In this document: positions 48,851-57,557 of the stretch, in pieces
Layout: each line of letters starts with the position of its first letter
Numbering within the stretch: the stretch's first letter is position 1
NCBI GenBank assembly: GCA_965215055.1
Contig: OZ244046.1
Span: 310,001 to 374,000 of the forward strand
Direction: 5' to 3'
From: G965215055 sp965215055
Lineage (GTDB): Bacteria > Pseudomonadota > Gammaproteobacteria > UBA4575
Length of the DNA stretch: 64,000 nt
The notes under the pieces: generated by a model
Seen by the model: only the letters and a program-made list of their open reading frames with translations
What the model was told of the DNA's origin: nothing
Database searches by the model: none
Position numbers and translations under genes: made by a program

Positions 48851-50341
48851 ATGACCCTTATTGACCATCCGGACGCTTTACCTGGAGGTCATCGGGTACA
48901 GGAGTACGAATTCCTGTCAGTGTTGGGAGTTGGAGGGTTCGGTATTACCTATCTGGCAAAGGATACCTTGCTTAATCGCAAAGTTGCCATCAAGGAATAC
49001 CTGCCCAGGGACTTTGCCGTCCGCACAGCAGATCACAGTGTCCGTCCCCGGTCTTCACCTGAATCCGAAAACTACACCTGGGGACTTGAACGTTTTCTGG
49101 ACGAAGCCAGGACATTAGCCCAACTTAACCATCCCGGCATCATCCGCGTTTACAAATACTTCGAGGCGCACGGCAGCGGGTATATCGTGATGGAGTACGT
49201 TGAAGGCGAAACACTCAGTGAGCGATTAAGGCGCGAAAACACACTAGATGAGTCGCAACTCATGGCCATCCTGAATCCTTTAATCGAAGGTCTGGAACAA
49301 GTACATGCAACAGGTTATCTGCATCGGGACATCACACCGAAGAACATCCTGTTAAGAAAAGACGGCTCTCCCGTACTCATCGACTTCGGCTCAGCGCGCC
49401 AAGTACTTAGTGTGCGCAGCCGCAGTGTAACGGCCGTAGCCACAGCGGGATATGCACCCCTGGAGCAATACTCCACTCGCGGCAGGCAACAAGGGCCATG
49501 GACAGACATCTACGGCCTGAGTGCAGTAGCGTATCGATGCATCACTGGAATCGCACCGAAGGATGCCACGGAGCGAGCACAAGGTGAAGCCTTGACCCCG
49601 GCATCGAAACTGGCAAAAGGTCAATACGCTAAAGACTTGCTAACGGCAATAGACCGGGGGCTTAGCATCAAAGTTGAGGACCGCCCTAAAAACCTGAAGA
49701 CATGGTGTTCACTATGGATGCAGAAGGAAGAACAGCAAACTACGACTACTGAAGCAAAGAAGCAAGAAATCAGGCAAGATGAGGTGGAGGATGCAGAAAA
49801 CCAACAGACACGTGCAGGGCCAAACTTTCAATTTTCCAGCGACACACAAGTGAAAGACGAAGAAGATCAGCAGACACGTACAGACTCAGCTGGAAGACAT
49901 TACGATGATCCGAACTTCAGGGCGAAAGTAGATGCGGTTGCACAATTTATTGAGAAGACAGGCGCAGGTTACGCCGGTTTTTGGAGAAGGTTAGTGGCAT
50001 ATTTTTTTGATCTCATCCTTCTGGGTCTCATAGCTCTTATAATCTACGAATTTACTTTAGATTCTGCAACATTCGACATTCTTATCATAGCGACAGTGTG
50101 GATTTATAGTGCTGCGTTCGAGTCATCCAAGAGGCAAGCTACGCCAGGGAAAATGTTATTGGGCATCAAAGTCACAGACCTGGAAGGTAACCGGATCACA
50201 TTTCTCAGGGCAACAGGGCGGCATTTTGGAAAAATCATTTCTTCCCTACTTCTCTTTGTAGGATACCTGATCATTGCGTTCTCAAAGAAAAAGCAGGGAC
50301 TTCATGACAAGATGGCGGGATGCCTGGTGATCAAAGAGTAA
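48851..50341 (+). CDS. Ser/Thr protein kinase fused to an RDD membrane domain
   Basis: Kinase domain 1-290 with GVGGFGITY, AIKEY, HRDITPKN and DFGSARQ. A charged Gln/Glu-rich linker (about 290-370) follows. Then comes a C-terminal RDD domain: GFWRRLVAYFFDLILL with the Arg and Asp, a second helix, KRQATPGKMLLGIKV and a last hydrophobic pair ending in KKQGLHDKMAG. RDD proteins are often membrane transporters or stress sensors. The kinase would be on the cytoplasmic side. The fusion makes it a membrane-bound kinase that could sense ion or membrane state (inference). No clear Shine-Dalgarno sequence. Confidence 0.9.
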   Translation: MTLIDHPDALPGGHRVQEYEFLSVLGVGGFGITYLAKDTLLNRKVAIKEYLPRDFAVRTADHSVRPRSSPESENYTWGLERFLDEARTLAQLNHPGIIRVYKYFEAHGSGYIVMEYVEGETLSERLRRENTLDESQLMAILNPLIEGLEQVHATGYLHRDITPKNILLRKDGSPVLIDFGSARQVLSVRSRSVTAVATAGYAPLEQYSTRGRQQGPWTDIYGLSAVAYRCITGIAPKDATERAQGEALTPASKLAKGQYAKDLLTAIDRGLSIKVEDRPKNLKTWCSLWMQKEEQQTTTTEAKKQEIRQDEVEDAENQQTRAGPNFQFSSDTQVKDEEDQQTRTDSAGRHYDDPNFRAKVDAVAQFIEKTGAGYAGFWRRLVAYFFDLILLGLIALIIYEFTLDSATFDILIIATVWIYSAAFESSKRQATPGKMLLGIKVTDLEGNRITFLRATGRHFGKIISSLLLFVGYLIIAFSKKKQGLHDKMAGCLVIKE

Positions 50342-50381
50342 CTCCTTATACCAGCGCCGCCAGTATCAGTCTTTACGCCCT

Positions 50382-52736
50382 ATGACCTCTATCGCCCATC
50401 CGGACGCCTTACCCAAGGGTCATCGGGTACAGGAGTTCGAACTCCTGTCGGTGCTGGGGGTCGGAGGGTTCGGCATCACCTATCTGGCAAAAGATACTTT
50501 GCTCGATCGTACAGTCGCTATTAAAGAATACTTCCCCAGGGACTTTGCCGTTCGTACAGAAGATCATAGCGTCCATCCTCGATCTCAACCTGAATCCGAA
50601 GACTATACTTGGGGACTTAAACGTTTTCGAGACGAAGCCAAGACATTAGCCCGCCTGAACCATCCCTGCATCATCCGTATTTACAAATACTTCGAAGCAT
50701 ATGGCAGCGGGTATATCGTGATGGAATACGTTGAAGGCGAAACACTCGGTGAACGATTAAAGCACGAGAACATCATGAGTGAGCTTCGACTCATGAATAT
50801 TCTAAATCCCCTAGTCGAAGGTCTGGAACAAGTACATGCCGCAGGCTACCTGCACCGGGATATCACACCGAAAAATATATTACTAAGAAAAGACGACACG
50901 CCGGTACTCATTGACTTCGGCGCAGCACGCCAGGCGATAGGGGCGCGCAGTCGCAGTGTAACCGCCATAGTGACACCGGGGTACGCGCCTTTGGAACAAT
51001 ACTCTACTCGTGGCAGGCAACAAGGTCCATGGACCGACATCTACGGTCTGAGTGCAGTGGCGTATCGATGCATCACCGGAGCCACACCAAAGGACGCTAC
51101 CGAACGTGCACAAGGTGAAGCCTTGATCTCGGCATCGGAACTCGCAGAGGGTCAGTACGCCAAAGGCCTGCTAACGGCAATAGACCGGGGGCTGAATATC
51201 AAAGCTGAAGACCGCCCACAAGACCTGAAGGCATGGTGTTCACTGTGGGAGCAAAAGGAAAAACAGCAAACTATAGCCACTGAAGCAAAGAAGCAAGAAG
51301 TCAAACAAGGTGAGAAAAAAGAAATCTCGCATGCTGATTCTGGTGCCAATAAAACTTTATGGAGGAATAAGAAGGTTTTGATCTCTGTTGTTGTTGGAGT
51401 AGTAGCGCTATCGATGATTGGGCTGTACACCTTTCAAACAGAGCAGATTGAGAGAGCTGAGCGCAAGGCGGCCGAAGAAAAGGCCGCAGCGGCCAGAAAG
51501 GCGGCGGAAATGAAAGCCCGGGCAGAAAGGGAAAAAGCTGAGCGTAAGGCAGCCGAAGAAAGGGCCGCAGCAGCCAAAAAAGCAGCGGAGATGAAAGCCC
51601 GGGCAGAAAGAGAAAAAGCTGCGCGCAAGGCAGCTGAAGAAAGGGCTGCAGCAGCCAGAAAGGCGGCAGAGATGAAAGCCCGGGCAGAAAGAGAAAAAGC
51701 TGAACGCAAGGCAGCCGAAGAAAGGGCTGCAGCAGCCAGAAAGGCGGCAGAGATGAAAGCCCGAGCAGAAAGGGAGAAAGCCGAGCGCAAAGCAGCCGAA
51801 GAAAAGATGGCGGCAGCTAGAAAGGCTCTAGCGGCCAGGATGAAAGCCCTTGAACTTGGCCGTAGATATGTCAAAGGTGATGGCGTCCCACAGGACTATG
51901 CGGAAGCACTCAAGTGGTTTCGGCTGGACGCTGAACAGGGGGATGCCGAGGCTCAGTATAACCTTGGCTTCATGTATGAAAATGGTGAAGGTGTCCCACA
52001 GGACTATGCAGAAGCAGTTAGATGGTACCGAATGGCGGCTGAGCAAGGTCATGCTAATGCTCAGTCCAGCCTTGGTTCTATGTATTACTACGGTAAAGGC
52101 ATCCCAAAGGACAGTGCGGAAGCACTCAAGTGGTTTCGGCTGGCAGCTAAGCAAGAGGATACCAGGGGTCAATACAACCTTGGCTGGATGTATGAAAATG
52201 GTCAAGGCGTTCCACAGGACTACGCGAAAGCGGTTAAATGGTACCGGATGGCGGCTGAGCAGGAGAGTGCCAGAGCTCAGTACAACCTTGGCATGATGTA
52301 CACCAACGGCCAAGGCATCCCACAGGACAACGCGGAAGCATTCAAGTGGTTTCGGATGGCCGCTGAGCAGGGGGTTGCCCGCGCTCAGTACAACCTTGGC
52401 ATGATGTACCATAATGGCCAAGGCGTCCCACAGAACTATGCAGAAGCAGTTAAATGGTACCGGATAGCCGCTGAGCAGGGCGAGGCTTTGGCCCAGCGCA
52501 ATCTTGGTGTTATGTACGCCAGTGGCCAAGGAATCCTACAGGACTATGTGGAAGCACATAAATGGCTTAATTTGGCAGTTTCAGGATTGCCCTCAGATAG
52601 TTCTGACCTATTGAATTTAGTTAGGGTATACCGTGATAAAATTGAGGAAAAGATGACTCGGGGAGAAATAGCAACTGCCCAGCGTCTGGCTAGAAAATGG
52701 AAGCCGAAAACATGGGGTCAACTCAAAATGGAGTGA
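50382..52736 (+). CDS. Transmembrane Ser/Thr kinase with coiled-coil and Sel1 repeats
   Basis: Kinase 1-290 (GVGGFGITY, AIKEY, HRDITPKN, DFGAARQ). A linker is followed by a single membrane helix at about 329-348 (KKVLISVVVGVVALSMIGLY), then a very regular Ala/Glu/Lys/Arg coiled coil (about 353-490) built from 27-residue repeats. Seven Sel1 repeats (about 490-745) end in the shared RLARKWKPKTWGQLK signature. With the kinase inside, the coiled coil and Sel1 part would be periplasmic, a PknB-like sensor layout. It is the largest of the five paralogues, at 784 residues. Confidence 0.9.
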   Translation: MTSIAHPDALPKGHRVQEFELLSVLGVGGFGITYLAKDTLLDRTVAIKEYFPRDFAVRTEDHSVHPRSQPESEDYTWGLKRFRDEAKTLARLNHPCIIRIYKYFEAYGSGYIVMEYVEGETLGERLKHENIMSELRLMNILNPLVEGLEQVHAAGYLHRDITPKNILLRKDDTPVLIDFGAARQAIGARSRSVTAIVTPGYAPLEQYSTRGRQQGPWTDIYGLSAVAYRCITGATPKDATERAQGEALISASELAEGQYAKGLLTAIDRGLNIKAEDRPQDLKAWCSLWEQKEKQQTIATEAKKQEVKQGEKKEISHADSGANKTLWRNKKVLISVVVGVVALSMIGLYTFQTEQIERAERKAAEEKAAAARKAAEMKARAEREKAERKAAEERAAAAKKAAEMKARAEREKAARKAAEERAAAARKAAEMKARAEREKAERKAAEERAAAARKAAEMKARAEREKAERKAAEEKMAAARKALAARMKALELGRRYVKGDGVPQDYAEALKWFRLDAEQGDAEAQYNLGFMYENGEGVPQDYAEAVRWYRMAAEQGHANAQSSLGSMYYYGKGIPKDSAEALKWFRLAAKQEDTRGQYNLGWMYENGQGVPQDYAKAVKWYRMAAEQESARAQYNLGMMYTNGQGIPQDNAEAFKWFRMAAEQGVARAQYNLGMMYHNGQGVPQNYAEAVKWYRIAAEQGEALAQRNLGVMYASGQGILQDYVEAHKWLNLAVSGLPSDSSDLLNLVRVYRDKIEEKMTRGEIATAQRLARKWKPKTWGQLKME
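51459..51849 (+). repeat. 81-base tandem repeat encoding a coiled coil
   Basis: Four near-identical 81-base units (51459-51539, 51540-51620, 51621-51701, 51702-51782) plus a partial fifth, each coding for a 27-residue Ala/Lys/Glu/Arg helix segment (consensus ERKAAEERAAAARKAAEMKA, then RAEREKA). Such units expand and contract readily, so strain-to-strain length variation is likely. Confidence 0.9.
51850..52570 (+). repeat. Sel1 tandem repeats (about 108 bases each)
   Basis: About seven 36-residue Sel1 units, consensus AQYNLGxMYxNGxGVPQDYA then EAVKWYRMAAEQG, close enough at DNA level to read as direct repeats. Similar arrays occur at 3290-3590, 52915-53340, 60700-61060, 62240-62890 and 63360-63960. 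Confidence 0.85.
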
Positions 52737-52766
52737 GCCCACTCATGGTAAAAACAGGGAGCTCTC

Positions 52767-53507
52767 ATGTTTGCAAGTAGGTCTATTGTACCGGGTTCGA
52801 GCCGGGTAGCACTTTCTATAGTTGTAATACTGTTTTTATCTTCGGGTTGTTCTTCCATACCTGAGGTTCCAGTCAGTGCCTTGGATGATAGAGAAATACA
52901 GGACCTCATATATCAAGCCAAGAAGGGGGATGCCGAGGCTCAGTATAACCTTGGCGGTATATATAGCATGGGCGGAAGCGTCCCACAGGACTATGTGGAA
53001 GCATTCAAATGGTATCGGATGGCGGCTGAGCAAGGGTACATCAAGGCTCAGAGCATACTTGGCTCAATATATGAATATGGCAGAGGCGTCCCACAGGACT
53101 ATGCGAAAGCGGTTAAATGGTACTGGATAGCTGCTGAGCAAGGGGAGACTTTAGCTCAATTCAGCCTTGGCGTTATGTATTTTGGCGGTAAAGGAGTCCC
53201 ACAGGACGATGCGAAAGCATTCAAGTGGTTTCGGATGGTTGCTGAGCAGGGAGATGCCGGGGGGCAGCACTCGCTTGGTGACATGTACGCCAATGGCTTA
53301 GGCGTGCCCCAAGACTATATAGAGGCGCACAAGTGGTACAGCTTGGCAGTTTCAAGATATTCCTCAGACAATACAGATATGTCAGATAGGGCCAAGAGAA
53401 ATCGTGACAAAATTGAGAAAAGAATGACTCGGGAAACAATAACGACTGCCCAGCGTCTGGCTAGAGAGTGGCGGCCGAAAACGTGGGATGAACTCAAGGC
53501 AAAATAG
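52767..53507 (+). CDS. Sel1-repeat lipoprotein
   Basis: A 246-residue protein with a signal sequence ending in the lipobox LSSGC (Cys at 28), followed by Ser at +2, which favours outer-membrane sorting. About five Sel1 repeats follow, then the RLAREWRPKTWDELK end shared with the kinases. It is a likely periplasmic scaffold partner of the Sel1-bearing kinases. It lies 30 bases after the big kinase and 59 before the MotA-like gene. Confidence 0.88.
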   Translation: MFASRSIVPGSSRVALSIVVILFLSSGCSSIPEVPVSALDDREIQDLIYQAKKGDAEAQYNLGGIYSMGGSVPQDYVEAFKWYRMAAEQGYIKAQSILGSIYEYGRGVPQDYAKAVKWYWIAAEQGETLAQFSLGVMYFGGKGVPQDDAKAFKWFRMVAEQGDAGGQHSLGDMYANGLGVPQDYIEAHKWYSLAVSRYSSDNTDMSDRAKRNRDKIEKRMTRETITTAQRLAREWRPKTWDELKAK

Positions 53508-53566
53508 AGTCTCTTTGCACTAAAATCGCACGTCTCGTGGTTCACTGCTCTTAATTCTTGTAAAAT

Positions 53567-54415
53567 GTGGTTCCCAACATGGCCACAAAAAATTTCTTGA
53601 GCAAGTCGTTCAGCGAGACTGATCAAAACCCTCGGGTCATTGCCCTTTTCGGTTCCCTGGCCGCAGGTGTCCTGTGGATTGCTTTTCTTTCGGTCCTGAT
53701 TCCTGCAGGGTCGGACAGCTTGGCGGGCGACCTGCTCCTGGACCGGAACAGTCGTGCCTTCCCCTATCCTTTTACTATCCAGAACCTGATGTGGCTGGTA
53801 TTTTTCATCGGCGTGGGGGAACTGGTAGTTCGGCGGCAATCTGGCAGTGATGAAAATAGGCAGGTGACCTTGGGTTTGCTGCCGGAAGATGACCAGACGA
53901 TTTTACGCAAGCAGGATATCGGGCCGATTTACCGCAAAATCCAGCGGAGCGATTCAGAGGGACGGTACTGGCTGCAACGATTGTTGACCGGCACCATGCT
54001 GCAATTCCAAAGCAGCGGTTCCATCGACCAGGTAAATGCCATTTTCAATTCCTCGCTGGATATGTACCACCACGAGACTGACCTGCGTTACAACCTGCTG
54101 CGTTACCTGGTGTGGCTTATTCCGACCCTGGGGTTTATTGGCACGGTGATCGGGATTGCCCTGGCACTGCAAGGCGCGGGCGCGGCATTTTCAGGCAGTA
54201 GCGCAGTTGACCTTACAGAGCTTGGACCCAAGTTGATGCACGGACTGACCAAGGACCTCGGCGTGGCGTTTTATACTACGCTGCTTGCGCTTTTACAGTC
54301 CGCGGTGCTAATGTTTGCCCTACATTTGGTTCAAGGGCAGGAAGAAAAGGCACTCAACAAGGCCAGCCAGTACTGCCTTAAAAACTTCATCAACCGCCTT
54401 TACGAGCAACGCTAG
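53567..54415 (+). CDS. MotA/TolQ/ExbB-type ion channel protein
   Basis: A 282-residue protein with four hydrophobic segments (about 24-46, 72-88, 177-202 and 231-255). The third contains PTLGFIGTVIGIALALQGAG and the fourth GVAFYTTLLALLQSAV, the pattern of the proton-channel subunits of flagellar stators, Tol and Exb. A cytoplasmic loop of about 90 residues lies between TM2 and TM3, as in the family. It differs from ZorA in lacking a long coiled-coil tail. Start: GTG at 53567 or ATG at 53579 (neither has a good Shine-Dalgarno sequence). Head of a seven-gene run with gaps of 4-23 bases. Its expected partner, a single-TM MotB/ExbD type, is probably the VWA protein downstream. Confidence 0.9.
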   Translation: MVPNMATKNFLSKSFSETDQNPRVIALFGSLAAGVLWIAFLSVLIPAGSDSLAGDLLLDRNSRAFPYPFTIQNLMWLVFFIGVGELVVRRQSGSDENRQVTLGLLPEDDQTILRKQDIGPIYRKIQRSDSEGRYWLQRLLTGTMLQFQSSGSIDQVNAIFNSSLDMYHHETDLRYNLLRYLVWLIPTLGFIGTVIGIALALQGAGAAFSGSSAVDLTELGPKLMHGLTKDLGVAFYTTLLALLQSAVLMFALHLVQGQEEKALNKASQYCLKNFINRLYEQR

Positions 54416-54423
54416 GAGGCAAC

Positions 54424-55071
54424 ATGCCGGTCAAACGTGATGCAGACGGTAACGTGATTGAACAACCCACCGTCAAGTCGGAAAAAACAAGCGCCAGTGA
54501 AGGCCATCCTACCGACTTGGCCGAACCCAAGCCCGTGAAAGATACATCACAGACCACGGGCAGCGGCGATTATGAAGCCACAACCCGCCTGGTAGGGAGC
54601 TTCAAGCCCAAGACAACACGACAACCACAGGCGGAAAATGAACGAACCCAGGTCTACCGTCCCGGCAAAACAAAAGATGCCGACTTGCAGGACATACCAG
54701 CCGCAGACTCCTCCAAGGCCATGCAAGACCCGCCCGTAGGCTGGCTGGTCATCGTGGATGGATCAGGTAAAGGGAATTTCGGAGTTTTGCGCAACGGCCT
54801 GAACTCAATCGGGCGAAACAAGACAGAGCGTATCTCGCTGGACTACGGCGACCAGGAGATTTCACGGGCAAACCATGCCACGGTCACCTACGACCCCAAG
54901 AACAAAAACTTTTATATCCAGCAAGGAGGCGGAACCAACCTTGTTTACGTCAATGATCAGCCGGTCTTGACTCCCCAGGAATTGGAGCCGTTCACGCACG
55001 TCCAGATCGGCAGTACGACACTGCGGTTTGTTCCGCTATGCGGAAAGTCTTTCGACTGGGATACCAACTGA
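54424..55071 (+). CDS. FHA-domain protein with phospho-acceptor-like tail
   Basis: A 215-residue soluble protein. Residues 1-100 are disordered, with two Thr-rich motifs (EATTRLVG at 51-58 and ERTQVYRP at 73-80) that look like kinase sites feeding FHA self-binding, as in GarA/OdhI (inference). The FHA domain is at about 105-205, with IGRN (129-132), ISRANHA (146-152) and TNLVYVND. The N-terminal DADGNVIEQPT resembles the C-terminal PETGEIIEKPP of the FHA protein at 59846. A cytosolic reader of phosphothreonine in this system. Confidence 0.9.
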   Translation: MPVKRDADGNVIEQPTVKSEKTSASEGHPTDLAEPKPVKDTSQTTGSGDYEATTRLVGSFKPKTTRQPQAENERTQVYRPGKTKDADLQDIPAADSSKAMQDPPVGWLVIVDGSGKGNFGVLRNGLNSIGRNKTERISLDYGDQEISRANHATVTYDPKNKNFYIQQGGGTNLVYVNDQPVLTPQELEPFTHVQIGSTTLRFVPLCGKSFDWDTN

Positions 55072-55094
55072 AGAAAGCTTAAAAGTACTGATTC

Positions 55095-55982
55095 ATGAAA
55101 ACTCCGCATGGTTTCTCCGATCTCATCGCGGGCAGCCAAATCGATGGTGACCGGGAGTACCAGGAAGACAGCTATGATTCCTGGTGTGACGGGAGCACGG
55201 AAGAAGGCAGCCAGTTACTGCTGGTGCTGGCCGATGGCATGGGAGGCCACCTGGGCGGCGCAGAAGCCAGCAAGCTGGCAATAGAGCACTTTATTATCCA
55301 TTTCGAGAAAGCCCACGGCGACCCTTTGAACCGCATGCAAGAATCTCTTTACGTAGCCAACCAGGCAGTGGGAGATGCGGCAGCGGAATCTGGCCGTTTT
55401 GCCAACATGGGATGCACCCTGCTCGCCTGCCTGATCGCCGGAGATGAAATTTGCTGGGTCAGTGTAGGCGATTCCCCATTATGGGAACTGCATGATGGAG
55501 AGCTCAAGCGTCTGAATAAAGATCATTCGATGCGCCCGGTTCTTGAAAAGCTGGTTGAATCCGGTGACATGACGCAGGAAGACTTGGCCCGGGACGGCAG
55601 AGTTCACCAACTCCGCTCAGCCATCATGGGAGAAGAAGAAATTGCGATGGTAGACGTGGGCGAACCGCTCAAACTGAAACCGAATAGCCTGATCATCCTG
55701 GCCAGTGACGGCCTGGAGGTCCTTACCGATGATGAAATTATCGGTATTTGCGAGAGCCATGAAGTTGCTAATAAAGCTGTTTCAGAGCTATTGCACGCAG
55801 TCGAAAAAAAGGCTGTCCCTCGTCAGGACAACGCCACAGTCATGCTGTACCGGCACGTGGAGCACACATGTATCAAACACCGGTTTGAAGACTTGAAAGC
55901 AACGACAAAACCGCAAAACCCCGGCTCGCCTTCTTCAAGCAATCATGCAGAATCGGAAAAGCAACCATCTACCCTACCCTGA
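55095..55982 (+). CDS. PP2C-family Ser/Thr protein phosphatase
   Basis: Metal-dependent phosphatase, 295 residues. Metal-binding Asp residues lie in GDREYQEDSYD (about 18-28), ADGMGGHLGGAEAS (46-59), SDGLEVLTDDE and QDNATVML. Complete and predicted active. The C-terminal tail (about 260-295) is polar. It presumably reverses the kinases' threonine phosphorylation. It ends 13 bases before the next gene's chosen start. Confidence 0.95.
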   Translation: MKTPHGFSDLIAGSQIDGDREYQEDSYDSWCDGSTEEGSQLLLVLADGMGGHLGGAEASKLAIEHFIIHFEKAHGDPLNRMQESLYVANQAVGDAAAESGRFANMGCTLLACLIAGDEICWVSVGDSPLWELHDGELKRLNKDHSMRPVLEKLVESGDMTQEDLARDGRVHQLRSAIMGEEEIAMVDVGEPLKLKPNSLIILASDGLEVLTDDEIIGICESHEVANKAVSELLHAVEKKAVPRQDNATVMLYRHVEHTCIKHRFEDLKATTKPQNPGSPSSSNHAESEKQPSTLP

Positions 55983-55995
55983 TGAGGAGTACCGA

Positions 55996-57549
55996 ATGAA
56001 ATACAGGGCAAAGTTTCTTGCAGCTTGCATGCTACTCCTGGCAGTACCTGTGCTTGCTACCCCGCCACCAACTGATGGCATTGTCCAGGTGGGAGACGAA
56101 AAAGCCTTCGCGCGAGGCACCTCTACCCTGGGCTTTGTAGCGGATGCAGCCGGACACGTCATTGCGCCTGTTGAACGACAATCCAGCTCCCTGTTTATCC
56201 ACCTTGCGGATGGAACCGAACATGCTGCTCGCCGCTTGGCTCACGATTCGGTCTCCGGTCTGGCATTGTTGAAACTTTCCGGTTCGGGGTCACATCCGGC
56301 ACCTTATCGTTTTGCGAAAGACCCCGCACAACAAGGACGCAAGGTTTATGGTGCCGCGATAGATTCCGGCACTGTGCAGTTTGTTTCCGGAAGTGTAACC
56401 TCGGTGGTCGCGTCCGCTTCGGACTCCAAGCCGGGCAAAATCCTGCACAACGCGCTGGTAGGTAAACAAAACCACGGTTCGCTGCTTACCAACAACTGTG
56501 GCGAAGTCATTGGCGTGATCATCGATAAACCCAAAAGTTCCTTTTTTGCCGGACTATTCGGAAGCGAGGAAAGACCGGAAGGCCACGCATTTGCCATTCC
56601 TTCCTCCTGGTTGCTGCAAGCCTTCAAAGAGCACGGCCTGAAACCGGTCATGGCAGATACCACTTGTATTTCTGAAGCTGCACAGCGCGAAGCAGCCGAA
56701 AAGGAAGCCGCAGAAGCGAAAGCCCAGGCGGAAAAGGAAAAAGCAGAACGTGCAGCTGCGGAAAAACGAGCAAAGGAAGCACAGACCCAGGCAGAACAAG
56801 CGGCAAAAGAAAAAAAGGCGGCTGAAGAAAAAGCGGCTGCAACAGCCAGGAAAGCTGAAGAAATGAAAGCCCAGGCTGAAAAACAGGAAGCTGAGCGCAA
56901 GAAAGCCGAGGAAAAGGCAGCTACGGCAGCTAAAGAAGCTGAAAAGAAGGAAGCCGAGCGTAAAGCAGCTGAGGAAAAAGCAGCCGCAGCAGCCAAAGAG
57001 GCTGAAGAAACAAAGACCAGGATGGAACAGGAAGCCAAGGAAAAAGAAAAACAGATTTTGTTATGGAGCCTGATCGCGGGCATAGTGCTGCTACTGGTGT
57101 TACTGCTGATCTGGCGCGTCAACCGACGCTCAGTTGCCCTTGCAGGAAAACAAGTAGAAGAAGCCCAGGAAGAGCTGGAAGAACAGAAGGAACGAGAAGA
57201 GCGGATCAGGAAGATTCCTGATGTATTTCTGGAAGGCAGTGACGCAGAAGGCCAAAGAGTGGCTGTACGCATTCCAGGGTCCTCCCTGGCAAAAGCAGAA
57301 GGAGCCGTGGTGGGCCGTAATCCTTCCGAAAGTGAGTTCGTGATCAATCATGCAGAGGTCTCACGGCAACACTTCCGACTGTTTGCCCGGGAAGGGTCCA
57401 TCATGGTTGAGGACCTGAACTCCATGAATGGGACAGAAGTCAACGGGAAAGCCTTGGGGTCGGATGAGACCGCAGCCTTGAAAGCTGACGATTCACTGAA
57501 AGTGGGTGGACTGGCATTGACAGTCAATCTGGAACGGAATGAGGGATAA
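55996..57549 (+). CDS. Membrane pseudo-protease with coiled coil and C-terminal FHA
   Basis: Start chosen at 55996: it gives a signal peptide (MKYRAKFLAACMLLLAVPVLA) and has GAGGAG-like ribosome-binding bases just upstream. A trypsin-like fold occupies about 25-215, but the triad is gone. The His position is lost (VIAPVE where the sister protein has VLTNWHVVE), Asp is Gly (SGLALLKL) and Ser is His (NHGSLL for NSGGPL). A long Ala/Glu/Lys coiled coil (226-352), a TM helix (354-373) and a cytoplasmic FHA domain (about 430-505, with VGRN, VSRQHF, NSMNGT) follow. It would link a periplasmic, non-catalytic domain to a phosphothreonine reader. Confidence 0.88.
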   Translation: MKYRAKFLAACMLLLAVPVLATPPPTDGIVQVGDEKAFARGTSTLGFVADAAGHVIAPVERQSSSLFIHLADGTEHAARRLAHDSVSGLALLKLSGSGSHPAPYRFAKDPAQQGRKVYGAAIDSGTVQFVSGSVTSVVASASDSKPGKILHNALVGKQNHGSLLTNNCGEVIGVIIDKPKSSFFAGLFGSEERPEGHAFAIPSSWLLQAFKEHGLKPVMADTTCISEAAQREAAEKEAAEAKAQAEKEKAERAAAEKRAKEAQTQAEQAAKEKKAAEEKAAATARKAEEMKAQAEKQEAERKKAEEKAATAAKEAEKKEAERKAAEEKAAAAAKEAEETKTRMEQEAKEKEKQILLWSLIAGIVLLLVLLLIWRVNRRSVALAGKQVEEAQEELEEQKEREERIRKIPDVFLEGSDAEGQRVAVRIPGSSLAKAEGAVVGRNPSESEFVINHAEVSRQHFRLFAREGSIMVEDLNSMNGTEVNGKALGSDETAALKADDSLKVGGLALTVNLERNEG

Positions 57550-57557
57550 AACCCTAT

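Noticed and set aside
51434..51874. Antisense Ala/Ser-rich open frame
   Set aside because: It mirrors the 81-base coiled-coil repeat on the other strand; its low complexity and lack of motifs mark it as an artefact.
51850..52570. Possible CRISPR array
   Set aside because: The repeated units are in-frame Sel1 motifs with no uniform spacers and no cas genes.
55945..55995. Upstream start for the pseudo-protease gene
   Set aside because: It overlaps the phosphatase gene and hides the signal peptide; the ATG at 55996 has ribosome-binding bases and gives a proper signal sequence.
56346..57347. Long antisense open frame of 333 codons
   Set aside because: It lies opposite the coiled-coil region and FHA part of a well-supported gene; its composition is Ser/Ala/Phe-biased with no domain.
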